Shown here piece by piece: positions 31,392 through 40,000 of a stretch of DNA of 64,000 bases. The stretch spans positions 3,224,001-3,288,000 of the forward strand of contig OY969905.1 of the NCBI GenBank assembly GCA_963704455.1, given 5' to 3'. The notes beneath the pieces are model-generated. The model saw only the letters and a program-made list of their open reading frames with translations, did no database searches and was not told the origin of the DNA. This DNA is from DASTCZ01 sp963704455. Lineage in GTDB: Bacteria > Acidobacteriota > Terriglobia > Acidiferrales > UBA7541. The number at the start of each line of letters is the position of its first letter. Positions within the stretch are counted from its first letter, which is position 1. Both the position numbers and the translations under genes were made by a program.

Positions 31392-32768
31392 TCATCGCGC
31401 GGTATCCGCTTTCTTACGCGCCGCCCAGAAGAAGTATACCGGCAAGCCTGCCAGCGCGATGGCGAGGCCAATCATCGAATCTTTAGGGTAATGATAAAAG
31501 GTCGCCGCAACCACCAGCCAGCAGACCGCGATATAAATGATGGTCGTAAACGGATGTCCGGGCGTTCGATAAATGTGTTTGCTGCTTTGCGCCATGAGTC
31601 CAAGCCTTTCACGCTTCCGGAAAACAAATATGCACGTGGCGGAAAGTCCAAAAAAAATCAGATCGATGCCGATCATGAAGTGCAGAATCTGCTCGTACCG
31701 GCCGGATAACGCGATCACGATGGCCCATACGCCTTGCACCGCGATGGCCACGACGGGCACGCGCGAGAGCGGACTCACCCATGCCAGTCCGGGGAAGAAT
31801 ATGCGGTCATCGGCCATCGCGAAATAGACGCGTGGGGCTGTGAGAATCGATTGGCTGAGAAAACCGAGCGCGGATATCGAGATGCCCAGGGCAATCCACG
31901 CGGCGCCACGCGAACCGAGCGCAATCTGAATTACCGCTGATACGGGCGTTTCCGTCGTCGCAAGTCCGGTTGCGCCGAGCACCCTCATGCACACAAAACT
32001 CACGCCCGTATACAGCACGGTGACGCCCGCGACTCCCAGCATCAATCCGCGCGCCAAATCTCGCTCGGGCTGCCGCATTTCGCCCGCGATGAAATTCGCA
32101 GTCTGATAGCCGCCGTAAGAAAACATTACCGGAACCATTGCCGCTCCAAACGCAACCAGCAGTGGAAGCGATGCAGGCTGGTCAAGCACTGGACTCCAAA
32201 CGGCGTGCGATGGCCCGGCGAGAAACGCTCCGCAAATCACGAGCGCGGCGATGATCACAATCTTGGAGACCATCAGCAGATTTTGCACAAAACTGCCCGC
32301 GCGGACGCCGAGGCAATTAATGATCGTAAGGATGCCGAGCGCGAGAGCGGCCAGTGCGCCAGCGGAAAGCGGAACGTCTCTTAGTTTCTTAAAATACTCT
32401 CCAAAAGTGATTGCGACGGCCGCCATCCCGCCCGTCTGCACCACGAGCAGCAACGCCCAGCCATAGAGGAATCCGACGCCCGGATGGTAGGCCTCGCGAA
32501 GGTAAGCATATTGCCCGCCGACGGCCGGGAGACGCGACGCAAGCTCCGCATAAATAAAAGCGCCCGCCATCGCGACCAATCCGCCGCACAGCCACGCTGC
32601 CAGATTCAGCGCGGGCGTGTGGACCTGCCGCGCTACGACGTAAGGATTAATGAAGATTCCCGCACCGACGATTCCGCCCATCACGATCATCGTCGCGTCG
32701 AAAAGTCCGAGGCGGCGCGCCAGTTGCGGCTGTTGAGGTGTTTTTCCGGAGACAATTGGGGGAACCAT
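31392..32768 (-). CDS. APC-family amino-acid permease
   Basis: 458 residues from ATG 32768; an earlier in-frame ATG at 32858 would add 30 unconserved residues. About twelve membrane helices. Helix 1 carries MGGIVGAGIFINPYVVA, the G-x-G-I-F unwinding motif of the APC superfamily. MFSYGGYQTANFIAGEM corresponds to helix 6. It most resembles LAT/serine-threonine-type exchangers. It is first in a two-gene operon with an aminotransferase. Confidence 0.85.
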   Translation of the reverse strand: MVPPIVSGKTPQQPQLARRLGLFDATMIVMGGIVGAGIFINPYVVARQVHTPALNLAAWLCGGLVAMAGAFIYAELASRLPAVGGQYAYLREAYHPGVGFLYGWALLLVVQTGGMAAVAITFGEYFKKLRDVPLSAGALAALALGILTIINCLGVRAGSFVQNLLMVSKIVIIAALVICGAFLAGPSHAVWSPVLDQPASLPLLVAFGAAMVPVMFSYGGYQTANFIAGEMRQPERDLARGLMLGVAGVTVLYTGVSFVCMRVLGATGLATTETPVSAVIQIALGSRGAAWIALGISISALGFLSQSILTAPRVYFAMADDRIFFPGLAWVSPLSRVPVVAIAVQGVWAIVIALSGRYEQILHFMIGIDLIFFGLSATCIFVFRKRERLGLMAQSSKHIYRTPGHPFTTIIYIAVCWLVVAATFYHYPKDSMIGLAIALAGLPVYFFWAARKKADTAR

Positions 32769-32880
32769 ATTCTTTGAGGGCGGTACCGCGCGTACTCTAC
32801 CACTCGCCTTGAGTACCGGCCACCGGCGTTCGGCGGTCTGTCCAGGCCATTCCACCAAATTCCGTGTGACATTTTCGACT

Positions 32881-32907
32881 GTAGAGCGTCTACTGTAGTG
32901 TGGCTAC
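32881..32907. promoter_or_regulatory. Probable PadR operator
   Basis: Two neighbouring inverted repeats, GTAGA-GCG-TCTAC (32881-32893) and GTAG-TGTGG-CTAC (32895-32907), lie immediately upstream of the PadR-type gene. This GTAG/CTAC array is a plausible autoregulatory site. Confidence 0.5.
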
Positions 32908-32921
32908 TCTCTGAGGCACGC

Positions 32922-33272
32922 ATGAAAGAACGCTACCAGGACCGCATCGAACTTTTGCAGGGAACGCTGGACCTGATGATTCTGCAAGCTCTTCGCTGGG
33001 GGCCGCAACATGGTTACGGTATCAGTCGCCTGATCAAGAATCATTCCAATGACGTGTTGCAGGTCGCGACCGGCTCGCTCTATCCGGCGCTGCATCGGCT
33101 CGAGCGCAAGGGATGGATTGCGGCGAATTGGGAGATGGCGCGCGACCGCAACCGCGAGTTCAAGTTTTACCGGCTCACTCCCGCGGGCAAGAAGCAACTG
33201 ATCTCCGAAGAATCGAAGTGGAAACAGATTGCGGGCGCCATCGCGCGGATGATGCGCCCGGCGGAGGGATGA
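32922..33272 (+). CDS. PadR-family transcriptional regulator
   Basis: 116 residues from ATG 32922. The PadR winged helix is seen in LLQGTLDLMILQALRWGPQHGYGI (in part), VLQVATGSLYPALHRLERKGWI and REFKFYRLTPAGKKQL. The short C-terminus is typical of PadR-s1 proteins. In acidobacteria such regulators commonly precede duplicated orphan permeases, as here: the permease start is 1 bp after this stop. Confidence 0.88.
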   Translation: MKERYQDRIELLQGTLDLMILQALRWGPQHGYGISRLIKNHSNDVLQVATGSLYPALHRLERKGWIAANWEMARDRNREFKFYRLTPAGKKQLISEESKWKQIAGAIARMMRPAEG

Positions 33273-33273
33273 A

Positions 33274-35901
33274 ATGACAGAACTCAATGACAAGCGCGAA
33301 AAAGATCTCGACCGCGAACTGCGCGATCACCTGGAACTGGACGCGGAAGCGCGGCAAGATACCGGCGCCTCCGCGGACGAAGCCCGCTTCGCCGCCCAGC
33401 GCGATTTCGGCAACGCCACGCGCATAAAGGAAGTGACGCGCGAGATGTGGGGCTGGGCGTCGCTCGAACGCTTCTGGCAGGATGTGCGCTACAGCCTGCG
33501 TCTCATGCGCCGCAATCCTGGCTTCACCGCGGTTGCCGTGCTCACACTTGCGCTCGGCATCGGCGCGAACACGACGATTTTTTCCATTGTGAACGCGATC
33601 TTTCTGCGGCCGCTGCCATTCTCAGATTCAGATCGCATGTACATTGTTCGCCGCGCCAACAACCAGTTTGGCGGGTATTCACTCTCGTTGCCCATTTATC
33701 TTGCATGGAAGGAGAAGCAAACGCCTTTCGAGGCTCTCGGTCTGGTCCGTTGGTCGGGAGACATAACTCTATTGGGAGGGATGGAACCTGAACGCATTCC
33801 CAGCATGGGGCTGACTTCAGAAATGTTTGCGGTTCTGGGCGTGCAGCCTGCATTGGGGCGCGGATTTCAGGCCGACGAATCCAAGCCGGGCGTGCCTCGC
33901 GTGGTGATTCTCAGCGATTCACTGTGGCGGAGAAAATTTTCCGCCGATCCTCAAATTGTGGGCAAGGCCATCACCGTCGATGGCACGTCAAGAATTGTCG
34001 TGGGAGTCATGCCTGCGAGTTTCGAGCTGCCGTTGCCCGGCGCGCGTGAGGCTCAGATTTGGCTCTCCACCCAAATCCCGCTTTCCAGTCAGGTTTCAAG
34101 TTACGGTGGAATCTTGTGCGTCGGGCGGCTGCGGCCCGGCGCGACACCGGCGCAGGCGGAGGCCGCACTGACGCCGCCTCTTCAAGCTTTGCAAGCGCAG
34201 TTTCCAAAGATGATCGGGACACAGGAAACTGCCTGGCTCCAGCCGCTGCGGCAATTTGTTTCGCGGAACGCGGGGACGACTCCTCTCTTGTTGCTGGGTG
34301 CGGTCGGGATGGTATTGCTAATCGCGTGCGCGAACGTAGCGAACCTGTTGCTCGCTCGAAGCGCGGCGCGGCGCCGGGAAATCGCGGTGCGCGTTGCTCT
34401 TGGCGCAGGCCGTGGGCGCCTGGTGCGCCAACTGCTCACGGAAAGCGTCTTGCTTGCGCTGCTCGGCGGATTGGCGGGAATTCTGTTTTGTTATGCGAGC
34501 TTCCGATCAATTCTTTCGCTTGTGCCGGCGGACCTTTCGCATGTCGGCCAAATTAATCTGGACGCAAACGTTCTTCTCTTTGCGGTGTTGCTCAGCGCTT
34601 TGACTGGCGTGTTCTTCGGCCTTGTGCCCGCGTTGGAAGCATCCGCGGTTGACATGCAAACGACCTTGAAAGAAGGCACCTCGGGATCTGGGTACAGCCG
34701 GCGTCGCGGCCGGTTCCGCTCCGCGCTGGTCATTTGCGAAGTCGCGCTTTCCCTCGTGCTTGTTGCCGGAGCCGCGCTTCTCTTGAAAAGTTTTTCCGGC
34801 ATTCTCCGTGTCGAACCGGGCTTTGACATGCGCAACTCGCTCACCTTTGACATGGAGTTGCCCTCGTCTTCTTTCAAAACCACGGCCAAATATGTGGCAT
34901 TCTTTGATGAGTTCGCGCAAAAAATATCGGCATTGCCCGGCGTGCAAAAGGTGTCCTACGCCAGCTACATTCCTCTCTTGCAAGGTGAGGATTTGCTCTT
35001 CACCATCGAGAGCGGGAACGCGGCCAAAGAGCACGGCAGCTACGACGCGCTGCTACGAAACGTGAGCCCGGACTATTTCAGCACATTAAGCATCCCTTTG
35101 CTCCGCGGCCGGATATTCTCGGGAGTAGACACGCCCGGCGCTGAACCTGTTGCTCTCATTAACAGGGAGATGGCTGACTCCTTCTGGCATGGCGAAGACC
35201 CAATCGGACAATTCATTTGGATCGGTAAACCTATGGGGCCTGCCGCGGCGGAACCCGCTCCGCGACGCATCGTTGGAATCGTTGAAAACATCCGCGAAGT
35301 GGCGCTATCCGAGCCGCCCGAGGAGACGATTTACATTCCCTATCCGCAGACCCGTAACTGGAGCGAAGCCCATTTCATTGTCCGCTCGGGGCAGGATCCT
35401 CTCGGTTTGGTGCCCAGTGTGAGAAGCACTCTGCGCACCATGGCTCCCGATCAACCGATCAGCTCGATAAAAACATTGGACCAGGTGGTTTCGGATTCCG
35501 TGGTCAGTCAGCGATTCGATGCGACCCTTCTCACTGTGTTCGGTGCGATTGCGCTGTTGATTGCAACAGTTGGCGTTTATGGCGTGATTTCCTATTCCGT
35601 CGCCCAGCGAACAAATGAGATTGGAATTCGCATGGCATTGGGCGCAACGCGCGGGCGCGTTATGGGGATGGTGCTTGGCCAGGGCCTGCGCCTGGCACTT
35701 GCGGGCGTTGTGGTTGGCCTAGCGGCTTCCTACTGGCTCACGCGGTTGCTCCGCGAGCTTCTGTATGGCGTGAAACCAACCGATTCCGTCACATTCATCA
35801 GCGTTTCCTTGGTGCTTCTGGCTGTGGCGCTGGCGGCTTGCTGGTTTCCGGCGCGTCGCGCGACGCGCGTGGATCCCATCGTCGCGCTGCGTTATGAATA
35901 A
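33274..35901 (+). CDS. Duplicated MacB/FtsX-type permease (ADOP family) with N-terminal extension
   Basis: 875 residues. Residues 1-70 form a charged soluble extension (RELRDHLELDAEARQ...AAQRDFGNATRIKE). Then comes the first MacB periplasmic core and FtsX transmembrane unit (FTAVAVLTLALGIGANTTIFSIVNAI, in part; LLIACANVANLLLARSAARRREIAVRVALG), then a second copy ending ATRGRVMGMVLGQGLRLALAG and RATRVDPIVALRYE. No ABC ATPase is adjacent, hence 'orphan permease'. The role is unknown; toxin or macrolide export and envelope stress have been proposed for relatives. Likely controlled by the upstream PadR protein. Confidence 0.85.
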   Translation: MTELNDKREKDLDRELRDHLELDAEARQDTGASADEARFAAQRDFGNATRIKEVTREMWGWASLERFWQDVRYSLRLMRRNPGFTAVAVLTLALGIGANTTIFSIVNAIFLRPLPFSDSDRMYIVRRANNQFGGYSLSLPIYLAWKEKQTPFEALGLVRWSGDITLLGGMEPERIPSMGLTSEMFAVLGVQPALGRGFQADESKPGVPRVVILSDSLWRRKFSADPQIVGKAITVDGTSRIVVGVMPASFELPLPGAREAQIWLSTQIPLSSQVSSYGGILCVGRLRPGATPAQAEAALTPPLQALQAQFPKMIGTQETAWLQPLRQFVSRNAGTTPLLLLGAVGMVLLIACANVANLLLARSAARRREIAVRVALGAGRGRLVRQLLTESVLLALLGGLAGILFCYASFRSILSLVPADLSHVGQINLDANVLLFAVLLSALTGVFFGLVPALEASAVDMQTTLKEGTSGSGYSRRRGRFRSALVICEVALSLVLVAGAALLLKSFSGILRVEPGFDMRNSLTFDMELPSSSFKTTAKYVAFFDEFAQKISALPGVQKVSYASYIPLLQGEDLLFTIESGNAAKEHGSYDALLRNVSPDYFSTLSIPLLRGRIFSGVDTPGAEPVALINREMADSFWHGEDPIGQFIWIGKPMGPAAAEPAPRRIVGIVENIREVALSEPPEETIYIPYPQTRNWSEAHFIVRSGQDPLGLVPSVRSTLRTMAPDQPISSIKTLDQVVSDSVVSQRFDATLLTVFGAIALLIATVGVYGVISYSVAQRTNEIGIRMALGATRGRVMGMVLGQGLRLALAGVVVGLAASYWLTRLLRELLYGVKPTDSVTFISVSLVLLAVALAACWFPARRATRVDPIVALRYE

Positions 35902-35936
35902 CAACTGCGGTGCGATTAGCTTTGTTGTGAAGCAGG

Positions 35937-35956
35937 ATTGTTTCACGTGAAACAAT
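35937..35956. promoter_or_regulatory. parS-like ParB-binding palindrome
   Basis: A perfect 20-bp palindrome whose inner 16 bp are TGTTTCACGTGAAACA, identical to the canonical chromosomal parS site bound by ParB/Spo0J. It lies in the 248-bp gap between the two permease genes, 36 bp after the first stop. No parA or parB gene is in this window. Confidence 0.75.
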
Positions 35957-35985
35957 TCTAAGTGGTTCAGAATGAATAAGTTACG

Positions 35986-36007
35986 ATTGGGCATTCGAAT
36001 ACCCAAT
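35986..36007. repeat. 22-bp near-perfect palindrome next to the parS-like site
   Basis: ATTGGG-C-ATTCGAAT-A-CCCAAT: all positions pair except one C/A. It starts 29 bp beyond the parS-like site. The remaining gap to 36149 shows no gene. Confidence 0.55.
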
Positions 36008-36149
36008 GGCTCGGTGGCTCGAATCACGCCGCTGTCTCACTTTCCACGTCCCCGGTGCAAATAAATGATAACAACCTAACCAGATGCGTGAATCCTAGTC
36101 TAAAGTTACTGACGCCGGATTGTGTTTCATTATTCGCGCGCGGGGCCTT

Positions 36150-38537
36150 ATGGAAAAGCTCTGGCAAGACCTTCGTTTTGCGTTTCGCGTGATTGCGAAA
36201 AGCCCAGGATTCGCGGCTGCCGCGGTACTGACGCTCGCGCTGGGCATCGGCGCAAACACGACGATATTCTCTGTGGTGAACGCTGTCCTGCTGCGCCCGC
36301 TGCCGTATCCGCGGCCGGAACAAATTGTTTCCGTGTTTGACGTGCAGCCGGGTTATGGAAATGCGCCGATGTCCTATCCGGAATATGCAGACTGGCGCAA
36401 CAAATCGCAGGTTTTCCAAAGCGTGGCCGCGGTGGCAAATCAAACCTATACGATTTCCAATTTGAGCGTGCCGGAGCAGGTGCGCGGCATCCGCGTTTCC
36501 GCAAATTATCTCGATCTTCTTGGCGCGCGGCCGTTTCTTGGCCGCACGTTCCGCCCGGAGGAGGAACCATTCGCCGCGCCGCGCGTCGCCATAATCACTT
36601 ATTCGTTTTGGAGAAGTCATTTCGGCGCCGACCCGTCCGTGCTGGACCGCAAGCTCGTTCTCAGTGACAACGTGTACTCAATCGTTGGCGTTCTCTCACC
36701 GGATTATCAACCGCTGAATGCAGCGGACATCCTGGTGCCTTTGCGCTTCGTCGACACCACAATCAACAACCGGGGCCTGCACTTCATGAGTATTTACGGA
36801 CGGCTGCGCGCGGGGTTGAGTATCGCTGAGGCCCGGAAGCAGTTGATCCCTTTAGCCGCTCAAGTTGAAAAAGACAGCTCGACGGATCATGGGATCGCCA
36901 TCGCGGGATTGAAGGATGACCTAACGCAGGGAGCCGGCGCTCCTCTCGCGATCTTGTTCGCCGCTGTAGGATTTGTGCTTTTGATCGGCTGCGCGAACGT
37001 CGCAAACCTTTTGCTTGCCCGCGCCGCAGGGCGCCACCGCGAAATGGCGGTGCGCATCGCGCTAGGCGCGGGACGCTGGAGGCTCGTCCGCCAATTGCTC
37101 ACGGAAAGTACGCTGCTTGCGTTGATAGGCGGTGCGCTGGGGCTAGCCGTGGGCCGCGCAACTCTTGCGGGGCTCATCGCAGTCCTCGGGCCGCGCCTTC
37201 CGCGCGCCACGGAAGTAACCATGGATTCATCCGTCCTCTTGTTTGCTCTTGGGGTTGCGCTTCTCACTGGAATTCTCTTCGGTCTCGCGCCCGCACGGAC
37301 GCTGCTTCGCACTTCGCTTGCGTCTTCCCTCGGAGAAGGCGGGCGCGCCGGAACGGGGGTTGGCGGGCGGCAGCGCAGCGTGCTGGTGGTAGGTGAAGTT
37401 GCTCTCGCGCTGGTGTTGCTCGTCGGCGCAGGACTTGTGCTGCGCAGCTTCTCACTTCTCCTGAATGTACCGAAAGGTTTTGCCTCTGATCATGTACTCA
37501 CTTTCACCGTGGATCTTCCTTCCGCGAGGTACAAGACGCCCGCGCAGCAAGTTCAATTCTTCAATGAATACCGCGCGCGCCTTGCTGCCCTTCCGGGCGT
37601 GGACGCCGCGGGTTTCGTGAACCAGATTCCCCTTGCCGGGGGAAATGTGAGTGGCGGCGTTGATATTGAAGGCCGCGCATTTCCGCAAGGATCAGGGCCG
37701 AACGCCGATAAGCGCATTGCAAGCCCCGGCTATTTTCGCGCGATGCGCATTCCAATCTTGAAAGGGAGAGAGTTTACGGACGCCGACACTTCGAGCGCGC
37801 CTCACGTTGCGATCATCAATGAGAGTTTCGCGCTCAAGTATTTTCCCAATGAAGACCCGCTCGGCAAACGCATCGCTTTTAACTGGGATATTGAAGGGTT
37901 TCAGGAAGTCGTTGGCGTGATTGGCGATGTGAAACACGATAGCCTCGCAAGCCCAGACAATTCCGAGGTCTACGTTTGCTACACCCAGCGCCCTGATCCC
38001 GAATTAAATTTTGCGGTGCGGACGAAGACAGACCCAGCCGCGATCACCTCGGCGGTGCGCTCGACACTTTCCAGCCTCGACGCGGGGATTCCGATTGGCA
38101 ACGTCTTCACGCTCGATGATGTGGTTTCAAATTCTCTGCGCGACCAGCGTTCGAGTGTTTTTTTGCTCGGCAGCCTCGGCGCGCTCGCACTCGTGCTGAC
38201 GGCGGTGGGCATATACGGCGTGCTGGCTTACAGTGTTGCCCAGCAGACGCGTGAACTCGGCATTCGTATCGCACTCGGCGCATCGCGAGGCGACGTGCTG
38301 AGCCTGGTGCTCGGCCGCGGCTTGCGGCTTGTTGCGATTGGCGCTGGGATTGGCCTCGCCGCCTCGTTCGCTCTCACTCGATTGATGAGTGCATTGCTCT
38401 TCGGCGTGAAGCCCACCGACTCCGCGACATTTGCGGGCGTCACGCTGTTATTGCTGATCGTTGCATTCGCAGCCTGCTGGATTCCGGCCCGCCGCGCAAC
38501 TCGCGTGGACCCGATGGTCGCGCTCCGATACGAGTGA
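36150..38537 (+). CDS. Duplicated MacB/FtsX-type permease (ADOP family), second copy
   Basis: 795 residues from ATG 36150. It has the same two-unit architecture as the neighbour (WQDLRFAFRVIAKSPGFAAAAVLTLALGIGANTT, in part; LLIGCANVANLLLARAAGRHREMAVRIALGAGRW; final RRATRVDPMVALRYE) but lacks the 75-residue charged N-terminal extension and has no PadR gene of its own. The two proteins are clearly paralogous but well diverged. It sits downstream of the parS-like palindrome. Confidence 0.85.
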   Translation: MEKLWQDLRFAFRVIAKSPGFAAAAVLTLALGIGANTTIFSVVNAVLLRPLPYPRPEQIVSVFDVQPGYGNAPMSYPEYADWRNKSQVFQSVAAVANQTYTISNLSVPEQVRGIRVSANYLDLLGARPFLGRTFRPEEEPFAAPRVAIITYSFWRSHFGADPSVLDRKLVLSDNVYSIVGVLSPDYQPLNAADILVPLRFVDTTINNRGLHFMSIYGRLRAGLSIAEARKQLIPLAAQVEKDSSTDHGIAIAGLKDDLTQGAGAPLAILFAAVGFVLLIGCANVANLLLARAAGRHREMAVRIALGAGRWRLVRQLLTESTLLALIGGALGLAVGRATLAGLIAVLGPRLPRATEVTMDSSVLLFALGVALLTGILFGLAPARTLLRTSLASSLGEGGRAGTGVGGRQRSVLVVGEVALALVLLVGAGLVLRSFSLLLNVPKGFASDHVLTFTVDLPSARYKTPAQQVQFFNEYRARLAALPGVDAAGFVNQIPLAGGNVSGGVDIEGRAFPQGSGPNADKRIASPGYFRAMRIPILKGREFTDADTSSAPHVAIINESFALKYFPNEDPLGKRIAFNWDIEGFQEVVGVIGDVKHDSLASPDNSEVYVCYTQRPDPELNFAVRTKTDPAAITSAVRSTLSSLDAGIPIGNVFTLDDVVSNSLRDQRSSVFLLGSLGALALVLTAVGIYGVLAYSVAQQTRELGIRIALGASRGDVLSLVLGRGLRLVAIGAGIGLAASFALTRLMSALLFGVKPTDSATFAGVTLLLLIVAFAACWIPARRATRVDPMVALRYE

Positions 38538-38663
38538 CACCTGCGCTCCGAATAGCGGCTCGCCAAAATGGATTGTTAGCGCCTGCAACTTTCGACATAA
38601 GCGACAACGACACGCTTCGCATCTTCACGCCCGGCACGCTAGAATGTAATTTCGCTGTCCCCC

Positions 38664-39992
38664 ATGACAGAAATGGACTCATCGCCAACAGTGGAGGCCG
38701 ACACCCCGGCTCCTTCTAGCGAAGCTGCTTCGCGCTCGAAGCGCTTGCCAGTAACACTCCGCGCGTTGCGCCATCGCAATTTTCAACTCTTCTTCGGCGG
38801 GCAACTCATCTCGCTTGTCGGCACATGGATGCAGAGCGTCGCGCAGGCCTGGCTCGTCTACCGTCTGACGCATTCATCGGTTCTACTCGGAACCGTCGTT
38901 TTTGCGTCGCAGATTCCCATTTTTGTCCTCTCGCCGGTAGCGGGCACCGTGGCTGACCGTTACAACCGCCACCGCGTGGTGATCACCACGCAAACGATCA
39001 TGATGGTCCTGGCTTTCCTGCTCGCATTTCTCACACTGAGCCAAAGGCTCACGGTGTGGGAAATCATGGTACTTGCTTCGCTCCTCGGTGTCGTCAACGC
39101 CTTCGACATCCCCGCGCGCCAGTCGTTTCTTGTAGAGATGGTCGGCCGCGAGGACCTGATGAACGCGATCGCGCTGAATTCATCCATGTTCAATGGCGCG
39201 CGAATCATCGGCCCGGCGATTGCCGGAATCCTGGTGGCCAGCATCGGAGAAGGCTGGTGCTTCTTCGCGAACGCGGTGAGCTTTATCGCGGTGATCGCGG
39301 GCCTGCTGATGATGAAGATTACGCCGCGCGAAACGGAACGAAGCGCAAAGATGTTCACGCATATCGCCGAAGGCTTCCAATATGCGCGGCGCACGAAGCC
39401 GGTGCGCGCGATCCTGTTGCTTGTTGGGCTCGTGAGTCTTGTCGGAATGCCTTATACGGTACTGATGCCGATCTTCGCCGACCAGATCCTGCACAGCGGC
39501 GCGCGAGGCCTCGGAATTCTGATGGGCGCGACGGGCATCGGCGCGCTGATTGGCGCGCTGGTGCTGGCGTCGCGCACCGGCGTGCGGGGACTCGGACGCA
39601 TTGCCGCCTATTCGGGCGCGGGCTTCGGGATTTCCCTGGTGTTTTTTTCCTTCTCGAAGAATTTCTATTTTTCGATGGCCGTGCTGGTGCCTGTGGGATT
39701 CACAATGATGACGCAGATGGCCTGTGCCAATACGCTGATCCAATCCATGGTGCCGGACAGGCTGCGCGGGCGGATGATGTCGCTCTATTCCATGATGTTT
39801 ATCGGGATGTCCCCAATGGGCGCGCTCTTTGGCGGCGCGATTGCCAATTGGCTGGGCGCACCATGGGCGGTCGCGATCGGCGGGACTGCAAGCCTTGCCG
39901 CAGCAGGCGCATTCTATTCGCGGTTGCCCTCACTTCGATTTGACGCGGAAAAATTAATCGACGATCAGGGCATGACCACGCGCATCCGGTAA
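38664..39992 (+). CDS. MFS exporter, EntS/DUF894-like
   Basis: 442 residues. Twelve membrane helices with the loop-2 MFS signature in PVAGTVADRYNRHRV. LVEMVGREDLMNAIALNSSMFNGARIIGPAIAG is typical of the EntS-like branch (enterobactin or drug efflux). A Pro/Ser/Thr-rich N-terminal 25 residues precede LRHRNFQLFFGGQLISLVG. It is downstream of the permeases by 126 bp and may be separately transcribed. The substrate is unknown. Confidence 0.82.
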   Translation: MTEMDSSPTVEADTPAPSSEAASRSKRLPVTLRALRHRNFQLFFGGQLISLVGTWMQSVAQAWLVYRLTHSSVLLGTVVFASQIPIFVLSPVAGTVADRYNRHRVVITTQTIMMVLAFLLAFLTLSQRLTVWEIMVLASLLGVVNAFDIPARQSFLVEMVGREDLMNAIALNSSMFNGARIIGPAIAGILVASIGEGWCFFANAVSFIAVIAGLLMMKITPRETERSAKMFTHIAEGFQYARRTKPVRAILLLVGLVSLVGMPYTVLMPIFADQILHSGARGLGILMGATGIGALIGALVLASRTGVRGLGRIAAYSGAGFGISLVFFSFSKNFYFSMAVLVPVGFTMMTQMACANTLIQSMVPDRLRGRMMSLYSMMFIGMSPMGALFGGAIANWLGAPWAVAIGGTASLAAAGAFYSRLPSLRFDAEKLIDDQGMTTRIR

Positions 39993-40000
39993 ATCTCTGC

